A stretch of DNA of 64,000 bases. Source: Clostridium sp. CAG:221 (lineage in GTDB: Bacteria > Bacillota > Clostridia > Clostridiales > Clostridiaceae). Both the position numbers and the translations under genes were made by a program. Every line of letters begins with the position of its first letter. Position 1 is the first letter of the stretch. Positions 34,372 to 43,452 of this stretch are shown here, one piece after another. Under the pieces are notes generated by a model. That model had not been told where the DNA came from, ran no database searches, and saw only the letters and a program-made list of their open reading frames with translations. Location: assembly GCA_000435835.1 (NCBI GenBank), contig FR883384.1, forward strand, positions 69,135-133,134, in the 5' to 3' direction.

Positions 34372-34863
34372 ATGGTTAATTTAGATAAATGTATATCATA
34401 TGAAGAATATATAAGCACAGCTAAAGAAGAAGAAATATTATTTATAGATGAATTATATAAACAAGGAAGGTTAGTTTCACATGGGGTAGAGGATATAAAA
34501 AATATAAAATCAAATATAAATATATTAGTGATAACTGATACTTTTTGTAAGGATTCAGCTACCACTATGCCATTTTTAATGAAACTTTCAGAATTAAATT
34601 CTAAGATACATGTGAACTTTTTAAAAAAAGAAGGTAAAGAAGAATTATTACAAGAATTATCAGGTGAATGTAGAATTCCTACCATTATAAAACTGGATGA
34701 GAAAAAGCAAATGAAAGGAAAATATATAGAATTTCCTCAAGTTGTAAGAGAAAAAATTAATGGCAAAAATGAAGAAGAGAGAAAGGCCATAGTAGAAGAA
34801 GTTAGATCAGGAAAATATAATGATGAAATACAAAAAGAGATAATAAAATTAATACTAAAATAG
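34372..34863 (+). CDS. Thioredoxin-fold protein, divergent
   Basis: A 163 aa cytoplasmic protein with a thioredoxin-like core: strand NINILVITDTFCKDS, helix TTMPFLMKLSELN, strand KIHVNFLKKEG and the cis-proline motif RIPTIIKL. The usual CXXC is replaced by a single cysteine (TFCKDS), which matches the YtxJ/DUF-type 'thioredoxin family' proteins. It may act as a monothiol reductase or a non-redox binding protein. Start ATG 34372 follows AGGAGG. A short terminator overlaps its stop codon. Confidence 0.8.
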   Translation: MVNLDKCISYEEYISTAKEEEILFIDELYKQGRLVSHGVEDIKNIKSNINILVITDTFCKDSATTMPFLMKLSELNSKIHVNFLKKEGKEELLQELSGECRIPTIIKLDEKKQMKGKYIEFPQVVREKINGKNEEERKAIVEEVRSGKYNDEIQKEIIKLILK

Positions 34864-34888
34864 GAGCTAATTAAAGCTCCTATTTTAA
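34861..34888. terminator. Bidirectional terminator
   Basis: TAGGAGCT (34861-34868) pairs with AGCTCCTA (34875-34882); TTTTAATTT follows. It lies between convergent genes; its first bases include the stop codon of the thioredoxin-like gene. Confidence 0.8.
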
Positions 34889-35607
34889 TTTAAAGTATCA
34901 AATTTATAACCCTGTTCTTTAAAATATTGGATTATTTTCGGTAATGCTTCCACAGTTGTTGTTTTAGTCATACAATCATGCATAAGGACGATAGCTGGTG
35001 ATTTTAACTCACCATTTTTATCTCTTGATTCCTTAACAACATTGTTATAAATAGTTGCAGCAGGAATATTGTTTCCTTTGGCATCACCAGAATCAACATT
35101 CCAATCGTAGCAATTTATACCTTGTTCATTTAACTTTAATATGATATTTTCTGTAAAAGAACTTCCATGAGCATTTCTAACTAAAGTGTTATGAGATCCA
35201 CCAGGAAATCTGAATATTGTACAATCTTTCCCAGTTACTTCCTTAAGGAAGTTTTGATGTTTATTAAAGTTATCCCAAAAAGCTTCTTCAGATATATATA
35301 TATATTTAAATTCATGATTATGAGTGTGATTGCCAATGGCATTGCCTTCATCATAAGCACGTTTTATTAAAGCATTATGAGCTTCTATGTAAGGACAAAT
35401 TACAAAAAAAGTTGCATGTACATCATTTTCCTTAAGGATATCTAAAATCTTAGGAGTATTTTTACTAGGCCCATCATCAAAGGTCAAATACACAACTTTT
35501 TTAGAGTTGATTTCATCATCAGCATTGGTGTATACGCAATTAAAGCATGAAAGCAATAAGGAAAATAAACAAAAGTATAAAAAACATTTAATAAATAAAG
35601 ACTTCAA
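34885..35607 (-). CDS. Polysaccharide deacetylase (CE4 family)
   Basis: A 240 aa secreted deacetylase. A signal peptide (LFIKCFLYFCLFSLLLSCFNCVY) leads into a NodB homology domain. Motifs are complete: MT1 TFDDGPS (catalytic Asp and metal Asp), MT2 NHTHNHEF (metal histidines), MT3 RFPGGS, MT4 DWNVDSGDA and MT5 VLMHD (catalytic His). The enzyme probably deacetylates N-acetylglucosamine or N-acetylmuramic acid of peptidoglycan. The closest functional analogues are PgdA and PdaA; I cannot separate them. Monocistronic, minus strand. Confidence 0.92.
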   Translation of the reverse strand: MKSLFIKCFLYFCLFSLLLSCFNCVYTNADDEINSKKVVYLTFDDGPSKNTPKILDILKENDVHATFFVICPYIEAHNALIKRAYDEGNAIGNHTHNHEFKYIYISEEAFWDNFNKHQNFLKEVTGKDCTIFRFPGGSHNTLVRNAHGSSFTENIILKLNEQGINCYDWNVDSGDAKGNNIPAATIYNNVVKESRDKNGELKSPAIVLMHDCMTKTTTVEALPKIIQYFKEQGYKFDTLN

Positions 35608-35750
35608 ATTTACACCTTCTTAAAATTAATAAGTGATAATTTAATATTAGTTTGTTTTATAAATTATTAAATATTCACAAAGAAAATATATTATTAATAA
35701 AAACAATAGAATAAGATATTAGTAAGAGATTTAAGGTGGAGGTGAAAAGA

Positions 35751-36575
35751 ATGAAAGTTACTGTTTTAGTTGATGATTTAGCTAGAGAGTGTAAGTATGA
35801 GAAAAGGCACGGATTATGTTTGTATATTGAAACTGAAAGTAAAAAAATACTTTTTGATTTAGGTCCCAATGATACATTTATAAGAAATGCAAAAAGGATG
35901 GATATTGATTTAAAAGAGGTAGATACTGTTGTTATATCACATGGGCATAGAGATCATGGCGGAGGATTGGAAAGTTTTCTTAATATAAATAATAAGGCAA
36001 AGATATATGTAAATAGATTTGCTTTTAATGATTACTATTTAAGAATGTTTGGTAATATTAAACATAATATAGGTCTAAATAAAGATTATAAATGGAATGA
36101 TAGAGTGGTTTTAGTTAATGGATTATATAAAGTAGATGACGGAGTTTTGCTTTTTAATAAAATACGAGGAAAGGAATTTGTACCTCTTTCAAATAAAAAA
36201 TTACTGAAAAAGAGGAGAAACGCTTATGTAGAAGATGATTTTTCACATGAGCAGAATTTATTATTAAATGAAGGCAATAAAAGCGTTTTATTTGTTGGAT
36301 GTGGACATAGAGGCATTATTAATATATTAAAGGAAGCAGAGAGAATAAGTAGATCACCAATAGATTACTTTTTTGGGGGCTTACATCTATATAATTATGC
36401 TAATAAGAAATATGAAGACGATAATTTAATTGAGAATATTTCAAAGGCATTAAAAGATAAAGAAACACTTCTTTATTGTTGCCATTGTACTGGTGAGGAT
36501 GCATATAGCAAGATTAAGAAAAATTTGAAAGATAAAATTAAGCTTATTAAAGTTGGGGATTGTATAAATACATGA
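35751..36575 (+). CDS. MBL-fold metallo-hydrolase
   Basis: A 274 aa protein of the metallo-beta-lactamase superfamily. The metal motif HxHxDH appears as ISHGHRDHGGGLESF; other ligands are likely the histidine in VGCGHRGIINI and that in FFGGLHLYNY, with CCHCTGEDAYSK at the C-terminal end. This type is close to the TIGR/COG1237 group related to methanopterin biosynthesis enzymes and archaeal DHPS homologues. The start ATG 35751 is set by GGAGGTG; the ORF is open a little further upstream. Substrate unknown. Confidence 0.85.
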   Translation: MKVTVLVDDLARECKYEKRHGLCLYIETESKKILFDLGPNDTFIRNAKRMDIDLKEVDTVVISHGHRDHGGGLESFLNINNKAKIYVNRFAFNDYYLRMFGNIKHNIGLNKDYKWNDRVVLVNGLYKVDDGVLLFNKIRGKEFVPLSNKKLLKKRRNAYVEDDFSHEQNLLLNEGNKSVLFVGCGHRGIINILKEAERISRSPIDYFFGGLHLYNYANKKYEDDNLIENISKALKDKETLLYCCHCTGEDAYSKIKKNLKDKIKLIKVGDCINT

Positions 36576-36584
36576 TAATATTAA

Positions 36585-36630
36585 AAGGGGCTGTATGGAA
36601 AGTTATTTTGATGCAGCTCCTTATTTTAAT
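36585..36630 (+). terminator. Probable terminator after the MBL gene
   Basis: AAGGGGCTGT (36585-36594) pairs with GCAGCTCCTT (36613-36622) with two wobbles; the tail TTATTTTA is only moderately T-rich. Confidence 0.6.
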
Positions 36631-36681
36631 AAATACATTGAAAATTGATTTTATGTTATGTTATTATTACAAAGTAAACCC

Positions 36682-36734
36682 TTTTTTGTAATAAATTAAC
36701 ACATTGGATATTATTACAAAAAACAATATGTTAA
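36682..36734. promoter_or_regulatory. Interleaved inverted repeats upstream of the maltodextrin ATPase gene
   Basis: Arm A TTTTTTGTAATAA (36682-36694) is the exact complement of A' (36711-36723). Arm B TTAACACATTG (36696-36706) matches B' CAATATGTTAA (36724-36734) with one mismatch. The order A-B-A'-B' is interleaved, so both pairings cannot form as simple nested hairpins. It could be two overlapping operators for a dimeric regulator, possibly the PucR-like protein encoded after the ATPase, or a pseudoknotted leader. Confidence 0.45.
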
Positions 36735-36825
36735 TTTGTGACAATTACATATGGATGAAAACAATTTCAAGGATTACAATATAAATATATTAAGAGTTTA
36801 AAAAGGTTTTATGGAGGTAATATAT

Positions 36826-37929
36826 ATGGCAAGTTTATCATTAAGACATATTTATAAAATTTACCAAGGAGATGTAACAGCAGTTAAAGATTTCAACTTA
36901 GAAATAGAAGATAAAGAATTTATAGTTTTCGTTGGACCATCTGGTTGTGGTAAGTCAACTACCTTAAGAATGATTGCAGGATTAGAAGATATTTCAAAAG
37001 GTGAATTATATATAGGTGATACATTAGTAAATGATGTTGAACCAAAAGAAAGAGATATAGCAATGGTTTTTCAAAACTACGCTTTATATCCTCATATGTC
37101 TGTATATGACAATATGGCTTTTGCATTAAAATTAAGAAAAATGCCAAAGGATGAAATAGAGAAGAAAGTTACAGAAGCAGCAAAAATTCTTGACATTGAA
37201 CATTTATTAAAGAGAAAACCAAAGGCTCTATCAGGAGGTCAAAGACAAAGGGTTGCTTTAGGAAGAGCTATTGTAAGAAATCCTAAGGTGTTCTTAATGG
37301 ACGAGCCATTATCTAACCTTGATGCCAAGTTAAGAGTTCAAATGAGAACTGAAATTAGTAAATTATATAGAAAATTACAAACAACATTTATTTATGTTAC
37401 ACATGACCAAGTGGAAGCTATGACAATGGGTACAAGAATTGTTGTTATGAAGGATGGCATAATTCAACAAGTTGATACTCCACAAAATATTTATAATTAT
37501 CCAACAAATCTATTTGTTGCAGGATTTATGGGAAGCCCACAAATGAACTTTATAGATGGTGTTGTTGAAAAATCAGGAAATGATTTATTTGCATCTTTCA
37601 ATGGAAATAAGATTAAATTCCCAGCAAATAAATATGATGCATTAAAATCTTATATAGGAAAAGAAGTTACTTTTGGTATAAGACCTCAAAGCTTAAGTGA
37701 TGATAAAGAACTTATAGCAAATAATCCACATTCAACTATTGTTGGAGATATCGAAGTTGTAGAACATATGGGAGCTGAAAGTTATGTTTATACTAAGTGT
37801 GGAAATGCTTCAGTAACTATAAGAATAGAGGGAACTACAAACTTAAAAGTAGGAGAAAAAGCTAAGATATACTTAAATGTTGATAAATTACATGTATTTG
37901 ATAAGGACACAACTTTAAGAGTGATATAA
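36826..37929 (+). CDS. msmK: Multi-sugar/maltodextrin ABC transporter ATPase
   Basis: The 367 aa ATPase (MsmK/UgpC/MalK type) energises sugar ABC importers. It has Walker A GPSGCGKST, Q-loop VFQNYALYPHMSV, signature LSGGQRQRVALGRA, Walker B VFLMDEPLSNLD and H-loop VTHD, then a TOBE domain from about residue 285. The start ATG 36826 is set by GGAGGT at 36813-36818. It lies 36 bp before a PucR-like regulator and just upstream of malEFG, which lacks its own ATPase gene, so this ATPase most likely serves that transporter and perhaps others. Confidence 0.95.
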   Translation: MASLSLRHIYKIYQGDVTAVKDFNLEIEDKEFIVFVGPSGCGKSTTLRMIAGLEDISKGELYIGDTLVNDVEPKERDIAMVFQNYALYPHMSVYDNMAFALKLRKMPKDEIEKKVTEAAKILDIEHLLKRKPKALSGGQRQRVALGRAIVRNPKVFLMDEPLSNLDAKLRVQMRTEISKLYRKLQTTFIYVTHDQVEAMTMGTRIVVMKDGIIQQVDTPQNIYNYPTNLFVAGFMGSPQMNFIDGVVEKSGNDLFASFNGNKIKFPANKYDALKSYIGKEVTFGIRPQSLSDDKELIANNPHSTIVGDIEVVEHMGAESYVYTKCGNASVTIRIEGTTNLKVGEKAKIYLNVDKLHVFDKDTTLRVI

Positions 37930-37965
37930 GCTAAAGCTACAGATAAATACTTAAGAGGTGATATT

Positions 37966-38907
37966 GTGGAATGTATTGAGAACATGGTTAAAGATATTTA
38001 TGAATGTTGTAAGATACCTTTCCAATTGTCAATTGAAAGCTTAGGAGCTTATGAAACTTCAGAATATGATGATAGTGATCAAATAATAAGTAAAAATATT
38101 AAATTTAATGGAACCAAATGCTGCTTAAAAACAAAAGCAGCATTTGGTAATATATTAAATTTATTAGCATATTCTTTAGAAAATAAGCTAAAAGATATTT
38201 TGATTCACAAGGAAAGTATAATTACATCATTATTGGCAGGGAAAAATATAGAAAAAGATGTAATTTTGGCAGTATGGCCTACTCTTTTAGGCAGGTTTTA
38301 TTTAATAGATATATACATAGAAAGTAAATCATATGATGCTTATCTATATATAAAAGAACTATATGATGATAGTGATGTAGAAGTTATTCTAAGTAATGAT
38401 AAGTTACTTTTAATAGCTAAAGTAAAAGAAATATATGATCATATTATAGGAATAAAAGATGCTTTACTTAATAATTTTACAGGTAGATATTATATAAGTT
38501 ATTGTCAGGTAGAAAATTATGAAGGCTTAAAAAAATCTTTTGAAGAGTGTGAATATAGACTTATGTTAGCTAATAAATACAAAGTAAGTGAAAGTATTAT
38601 TGACGAAAAAAAAATGATTTTAGAAGGAATTATAGATTCAGTATCAGAAGAAAAAAAGGAAAAGATATATAAGTTATTTAATGAGGGATTTTCTAAGCTT
38701 GATAATGAAATGATAAGAACTATAGAAGTGTTTTTTAGTTGCGGTTTGAACTTAAGTGATGCAGCTAAGGAGTTATACATTCATAGGAATACACTTATAT
38801 ATAGACTTGATAAGATAGAAAAATATACTGCTTATGATATACGCAATTTTAATAATGCAGTGTTATTTAAAGTTGTATTTTTTATTTGGAAAGAAAAAAA
38901 TAAATAA
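37966..38907 (+). CDS. PucR/CdaR-like transcriptional regulator
   Basis: A 313 aa protein with a C-terminal helix-turn-helix of the PucR type: FFSCGLNLSDAAKELYIHRNTLIYRLDKIEKYTAYDI. The N-terminal two thirds have no recognised sensor domain but begin with a cysteine-containing helical segment. CdaR/PucR regulators usually activate sugar-acid or purine catabolism; here the position between msmK and malE suggests control of maltodextrin uptake. The start is GTG 37966 after GAGGTGAT. It is probably co-transcribed with the ATPase. Confidence 0.85.
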   Translation: MECIENMVKDIYECCKIPFQLSIESLGAYETSEYDDSDQIISKNIKFNGTKCCLKTKAAFGNILNLLAYSLENKLKDILIHKESIITSLLAGKNIEKDVILAVWPTLLGRFYLIDIYIESKSYDAYLYIKELYDDSDVEVILSNDKLLLIAKVKEIYDHIIGIKDALLNNFTGRYYISYCQVENYEGLKKSFEECEYRLMLANKYKVSESIIDEKKMILEGIIDSVSEEKKEKIYKLFNEGFSKLDNEMIRTIEVFFSCGLNLSDAAKELYIHRNTLIYRLDKIEKYTAYDIRNFNNAVLFKVVFFIWKEKNK

Positions 38908-39117
38908 ATTTACTCTTTAAAACAGTTACAAATGGTAATATAATATAAATATAGAAATAAATGTAAATAATTTTACAAATTATATTTTTCTAAGTTGTTG
39001 TTAAAATTATTTTTTAATAAATTTTGGTATCGTTACCAGTATGGGTTTCAAAGATAATAAAACTTAAATAGTTTTATATATAATATTTATTGTGTATTTA
39101 TAAAGGAGAGGTTTTAT
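38908..39117. promoter_or_regulatory. Control region of malEFG with a MalR-like operator
   Basis: A 210 bp AT-rich region. The operator CGTTACCAGTAT (39031-39042) is repeated, with one change, before malR (42356-42367). The surrounding TGGTA...TACCA (39025-39038) is an inverted repeat. I could not place the -35/-10 with confidence. Confidence 0.65.
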
Positions 39118-40350
39118 ATGGTTAAACGTTCAAAATTACTTTCAGTTTTGTTGAGTGGAGCAATGCTTACAAGTGTATTGGTAGGCTGTGGTTCAAGTAA
39201 TGAAACTTCAGATGGTAGTGATAATTCATCTTCTGATGGAAAAGATACATTAGTAGTATGGTCACATTTCCAACAAAATGAAGTTGATGCACTACAAGAT
39301 GTTGTTAAACAATGGGGAGAAGAAAATAACGTAAAGGTTGATTTGAAATATGATGGCAGTGAGTTTGATGCTATGAGCCAAGCTTTACAATCTGGAAAAG
39401 GTCCAGACGTGGTATTAGGGTATCCACATGATAATTTAGGAAAATTATATAAGGCTGGACTTTTAGCTACATGTCCAGATGATTTAATTGATGAAAGTCT
39501 TTATTCTTCAGAGAATTTATTTGATTCAGTTACAGTAAATGGAGACAGAATAGGTGTTCCAGTATGCCAAGAATCAATAGCATTATATTACAATAAGGAT
39601 TTAGTTTCATCAGTACCAGAAACTTTTGAAGAGTTAATTAAAATAGGAAAAGAAAAAGGATTTGAATTTGACCTTACTAATTTTTACTATGCAGCAGGAT
39701 TCTTGTTAAATGGAGATTCATATATATTCAAAAACAATAATGGAACACTAGATGTTAATGATATTGGTTTAGATAGTTCTGATGCAATAAAAGGTTTAGA
39801 ATTCTTAAAAGAATTAGTAGATGAAGGATTAATGGCATCAGATATTACTGATGATATAGCAAAATCAGATTTCCAAGCAGGTAAAACAGCATTCTATATT
39901 TCAGGTCCTTGGAATGTAGATTCTACAAAGGATGCAAATGTTAATTTTGATATAGCTGAGCTTCCAACATTAAATGGAAATAAGTTAAGTAACTTAACAA
40001 CTATTCAATCAGCTTTTGTTCCTTCAAAATCAAAAAATCAAGATTTAGCATGGGAATTAATTAAATATTTAAGCGAAAATACTTCACAAGTATTATTTGA
40101 AGAAGGAAGCAGACTTCCTGTATTAACATCAGCAATGGAAAGCGATTGGTTTAAATCAGCAGACTATGTTCAAGGATTCTTAGATCAAGCTGAAAATGGT
40201 ACACCAACACCTAATATAGCTGAAATGAGTACAGTATGGAATCCATGTGCAAATAATATTAAATCTGTATTAAATGGAGAATTAACTGCAGAAGAAGCAG
40301 GAAAAAATATGGTTACTCAAATAAAGAGTGCTATTGCTGAAATGGAATAA
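39118..40350 (+). CDS. malE: Maltodextrin ABC transporter substrate-binding lipoprotein
   Basis: A 410 aa extracellular solute-binding protein, family 1. The lipobox SVLVGC places the lipidated cysteine at C24, followed by a Ser/Asp/Gly linker. The mature part has typical SBP segments: DTLVVWSHFQQNEVDAL, GKGPDVVLGYPHDNLG, GVPVCQESIALYYNKDL and the late ISGPWNVDS. It should bind maltose or maltodextrins outside the membrane and deliver them to MalFG. Start ATG 39118 follows AAGGAGAGG. A stable hairpin after its stop probably raises its mRNA level over malFG. Confidence 0.95.
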   Translation: MVKRSKLLSVLLSGAMLTSVLVGCGSSNETSDGSDNSSSDGKDTLVVWSHFQQNEVDALQDVVKQWGEENNVKVDLKYDGSEFDAMSQALQSGKGPDVVLGYPHDNLGKLYKAGLLATCPDDLIDESLYSSENLFDSVTVNGDRIGVPVCQESIALYYNKDLVSSVPETFEELIKIGKEKGFEFDLTNFYYAAGFLLNGDSYIFKNNNGTLDVNDIGLDSSDAIKGLEFLKELVDEGLMASDITDDIAKSDFQAGKTAFYISGPWNVDSTKDANVNFDIAELPTLNGNKLSNLTTIQSAFVPSKSKNQDLAWELIKYLSENTSQVLFEEGSRLPVLTSAMESDWFKSADYVQGFLDQAENGTPTPNIAEMSTVWNPCANNIKSVLNGELTAEEAGKNMVTQIKSAIAEME

Positions 40351-40360
40351 TATTTAACAT

Positions 40361-40386
40361 GAAGGCTAGAAAGTCTTCTAGCCTTC
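40361..40386 (+). other. Intercistronic hairpin between malE and malF
   Basis: GAAGGCTAGAA (40361-40371) pairs perfectly with TTCTAGCCTTC (40376-40386). No T-run follows, so it is more likely an mRNA stabiliser than a terminator. This is usual between binding-protein and permease genes. Confidence 0.75.
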
Positions 40387-40412
40387 GATATTGATCCGAA
40401 TGGGGGGTAAAA

Positions 40413-41336
40413 ATGGAAGTAGCTAGGGAAAAGAAGAAAAGTGAAGCATTGGCATATTTGACACCAGCATTGGTGACTATTTCAATATTAACCATAGCAC
40501 CAATAATTTTTACAATAATAATATCATTTACTGATTACTCATTATATTCTAAGGGAAATATAAATTTTGTTGGGCTTGAAAACTTCACAAGTGTTTTAAC
40601 AGGTAATTTAAGACCGATATTCCTACCTGTATTTGGATGGACAATAATATTTGCCGTAGCATCTACCGCAGGTTGTTTTTTAGTAGGATTATTTTTAGCT
40701 CTACTAGTTGAAAATCCAAATATAAAAGAAAGAGCTATATATAAAGCAATACTTATATTACCATGGGCTTTACCAGTAACAATTGCAATCTTATCTTTCC
40801 AAGGATTATTAAATGGAAATTATGGACAAATTAATACGTTATTATTAAATCTTCATATAATAAAAGAGCCTATTATGTGGCTTACTTATCCTAATATGGC
40901 TAGATTTGCTCTTATTATGGTAAATATATGGCTTGGATTCCCATATATGATGAATATATGTATTGGAGCAATAAATGCTATACCAACAGAATATTATGAA
41001 GCCGCTGATGTTGATGGAGCTAGTAAGTTAGTACAATTCTTTAAGATTACTTTACCTTCAATAGCTCAAACAGCATGGCCATTAATAATTTCATCATTTG
41101 CTTTTAATTTTAATAACTTTGGATCAGCATACTTAATAACTAATGGTAATCCAGCAAGAACAACTACTCAGTTTGCAGGATATACAGACATTTTAGCTTC
41201 AGTTAATTATAAGTTAATAACTGTATCCGGAAAATATTCTACAGCATCAGCCATAAGTATATTAATATTTATATTACTTGCTGCAATATCTTTCTTCCAA
41301 TTAAAGAAATCAGGACAATTTTCGGAGGTAGATTAA
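40413..41336 (+). CDS. malF: Maltodextrin ABC permease MalF
   Basis: A 307 aa inner-membrane permease with about six spans. The EAA loop that contacts the ATPase is EYYEAADVDGASKLVQFFKITLPSI. It lacks the long periplasmic insert of enteric MalF, as is usual in Gram-positives. Start ATG 40413 after GGGGGG; malG begins one base after its stop codon. It should form the translocation pore with MalG. Confidence 0.93.
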   Translation: MEVAREKKKSEALAYLTPALVTISILTIAPIIFTIIISFTDYSLYSKGNINFVGLENFTSVLTGNLRPIFLPVFGWTIIFAVASTAGCFLVGLFLALLVENPNIKERAIYKAILILPWALPVTIAILSFQGLLNGNYGQINTLLLNLHIIKEPIMWLTYPNMARFALIMVNIWLGFPYMMNICIGAINAIPTEYYEAADVDGASKLVQFFKITLPSIAQTAWPLIISSFAFNFNNFGSAYLITNGNPARTTTQFAGYTDILASVNYKLITVSGKYSTASAISILIFILLAAISFFQLKKSGQFSEVD

Positions 41337-41337
41337 T

Positions 41338-42237
41338 ATGGATAATAGTTTAGTAAGAGAAGAAGTTATTAAAACTAAAGCAACTGAAAATTTAAAATAT
41401 AAGAAAAAACTAAGAACAGCCCAAAAGGTAAATGCATGGGCCGCTAGAGCAGTTTTAATCTTTGTATGTTTAATAACTTTATTTCCTATAATAGCAATAG
41501 TTACAGCGTCTTTTTCAGAAGGGACTAATTTTGTACAAAGTACTTTGCTTCCAGAAAGCTGGACATTTGATAACTATAAAAAGGTAATTGAAAATACAGA
41601 TTTTCTAATTTGGATGAAAAACTCACTTATAATATGTTTTTCAGTATCAATAATACAACTATTAATTACAATACCAGCAGCATTTGCTTTTTCAAAATTA
41701 AAGTTTAAATTTAAGAGCAAAGGTCTTCTTATGCTTATAATACTTCAAATGTTCCCAGCAACAATGGCTTTACCTGCAATACTTGCAGTGGCATATAAGA
41801 TAGAGGGTATGGATAGCTTTTTAGTTCTTATATTAATACAATGTGCAGGAAGTGCATATAACATATGGTTAATGAAAGGATATATAGATGGAATTCCTAA
41901 TGAACTAATTGAAGCATCATATGTTGATGGAGCAACTACTTTCCAAGCGTTCATAAAAGTGATCCTTCCTCTTATGAAGAGCATGATTGCAGTAATATTC
42001 TTATTATCATTTATTAATGCATATAGTGAATTTATGTTTACTTCAGCACTTATGAAAGATACTGCTAATCAAACATTAGCTACAGGACTTAGAACATTTA
42101 TAAGAGATAAATTCTCAGCAAACTGGACTCAATATTCTGCAGCAGCAGTAATGTCTTCAGTACCAATAGTAGCTTTATTCTTAGCTAATCAAAAATTTAT
42201 GGCTAAAGGTTTAACAGCTGGAGCTGTAAAAGGTTAA
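41338..42237 (+). CDS. malG: Maltodextrin ABC permease MalG
   Basis: A 299 aa permease with about six spans and the EAA motif ELIEASYVDGATTFQAFIKVILPLM. The C-terminal VALFLANQKFMAKGLTAGAVKG motif is typical of MalG. ATG 41338 follows GGAGG within the malF end, giving translational coupling. The malEFG unit probably ends at the hairpin near 42289-42340. Confidence 0.94.
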   Translation: MDNSLVREEVIKTKATENLKYKKKLRTAQKVNAWAARAVLIFVCLITLFPIIAIVTASFSEGTNFVQSTLLPESWTFDNYKKVIENTDFLIWMKNSLIICFSVSIIQLLITIPAAFAFSKLKFKFKSKGLLMLIILQMFPATMALPAILAVAYKIEGMDSFLVLILIQCAGSAYNIWLMKGYIDGIPNELIEASYVDGATTFQAFIKVILPLMKSMIAVIFLLSFINAYSEFMFTSALMKDTANQTLATGLRTFIRDKFSANWTQYSAAAVMSSVPIVALFLANQKFMAKGLTAGAVKG

Positions 42238-42288
42238 AATTTTTTTGGACATTTATGGAAAAGTATGGTAAAATTTCGATAGAATAAC

Positions 42289-42340
42289 AACCACTATAAA
42301 AAATTAGAATTATAATTTTATGAGTAGTGGTTTTGTTTAT
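42289..42340 (+). terminator. Terminator after malEFG or attenuator of malR
   Basis: AACCACTA (42289-42296) pairs with TAGTGGTT (42325-42332), with further inner pairing ATAAAA/TTTTAT, then TTTTGTTT. A promoter-like TTGGAC (42246-42251), 18 bp, TAAAAT lies before the hairpin, so the structure could also attenuate malR. Confidence 0.65.
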
Positions 42341-42349
42341 GAAAATTAA

Positions 42350-42375
42350 CGGAACCGTTACCGGTATCAGTTCCA
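42350..42375. promoter_or_regulatory. MalR-like operator before malR
   Basis: CGTTACCGGTAT (42356-42367) matches the malE operator in 11 of 12 bases. It contains the palindromic core TACCGGTA (42359-42366) typical of LacI-family sites, and is bracketed by GGAAC...GTTCC. It ends about 20 bp before the malR start, fitting autoregulation. Confidence 0.7.
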
Positions 42376-42390
42376 AAAGAAGGGTCAAAA

Positions 42391-43407
42391 ATGAATATAA
42401 GAGATATAGCTAAGTTAGCGGGGGTAGGAGTAAGTACAGTTTCAAGAGTGCTTAATAATCATCCAGATGTAAAAGAAAGTACAAGAGAAAAAGTTTTAGA
42501 GATTATTAAAGATAGCAATTATATACCTAATAACAGTGCTAGAATACTAAAGCAAAATAATACTAAAAATATTGGCGTTTTAGCAAAAGGGGTTTTTAAC
42601 CCATTCTTTTCTGAAATGATCAGTGTAATAGGAAACAAAATAGAGGAATCTAAATATACAATGATATTACAACAAAATGATTATGCATTGGCAGAAGATG
42701 TTGATATGCTTATATCTTTTGTGAAGGAAAAAAGATTACAAGGGATAATATGCCTAGGAGGAAACTTTATTGATGTAACTGAAAATAGTTTTGAAAACTT
42801 AGGCATACCTATAGTAATCACATCGGTAAGTACCATAAGTAAGGTAGGAAAGGGAAGTTATTCTTCAGTGGGTATTGATGATGTTAAGGCAGCATACGAT
42901 GCCACTCAATATATAATCAAAAAAGGACATAAGAAAATAGCCATGATGATTGGTGAAAAAAATGACTTTGGAATAAGTTGGTGGAGATATAGTGGCTTTG
43001 TAGAAGCATTAAAAGAAAACAATTTAGAAGAAAATATAGATAACTTGTTAATAGGTAACTATGATACAAGGATAGCTTATGAAGAAACAAAAAAATATTT
43101 AAAGGAAAATCCAGATATTACAGCCATATTTGCCATATCAGATTTTATGGCAACAGGGGTAGCAAAAGCTATATGTGATTTAGGATTAAAAATAGGAAAA
43201 GATATATCTGTAGTAGGATTCGATGGAATGGATATAAGTGAATTTTATAATCCAGGAATAACTACAGTGAAACAGCCAAAGAGGGAAATAGCACTAAAGA
43301 GTATTGAATTATTATTTGATTTATTAAAAGGAGAATGTGAAAATAAACATTTAGTCTTAGAAACAGAGCTCATTGAACGAGAATCTTGTGGCAATATAAT
43401 AAAATAA
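42391..43407 (+). CDS. malR: LacI-family maltose regulator MalR
   Basis: A 338 aa repressor. The N-terminal LacI HTH is exact (MNIRDIAKLAGVGVSTVSRVLNNHPDV), followed by the hinge helix (PNNSARILKQNN) and a periplasmic-binding-like effector domain with segments FNPFFSEMI, IDDVKAAYDATQYIIKKGH and VVGFDGMDISEFYNPGITTVKQP. It probably represses malEFG and itself through the two shared sites, with maltose or maltodextrin as inducer. Start ATG 42391 after AGAAGGG. malQ follows after 45 bp. Confidence 0.92.
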   Translation: MNIRDIAKLAGVGVSTVSRVLNNHPDVKESTREKVLEIIKDSNYIPNNSARILKQNNTKNIGVLAKGVFNPFFSEMISVIGNKIEESKYTMILQQNDYALAEDVDMLISFVKEKRLQGIICLGGNFIDVTENSFENLGIPIVITSVSTISKVGKGSYSSVGIDDVKAAYDATQYIIKKGHKKIAMMIGEKNDFGISWWRYSGFVEALKENNLEENIDNLLIGNYDTRIAYEETKKYLKENPDITAIFAISDFMATGVAKAICDLGLKIGKDISVVGFDGMDISEFYNPGITTVKQPKREIALKSIELLFDLLKGECENKHLVLETELIERESCGNIIK

Positions 43408-43452
43408 GAGCTTCTCTTACTATAGATTATTTGTTCTTAAGGGAGGATAATC

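Noticed and set aside
42246..42274. TTGGAC-18 bp-TAAAAT as the certain malR promoter
   Set aside because: A terminator-like hairpin follows it before malR and the -35 box is weak, so it was mentioned only as a possibility.
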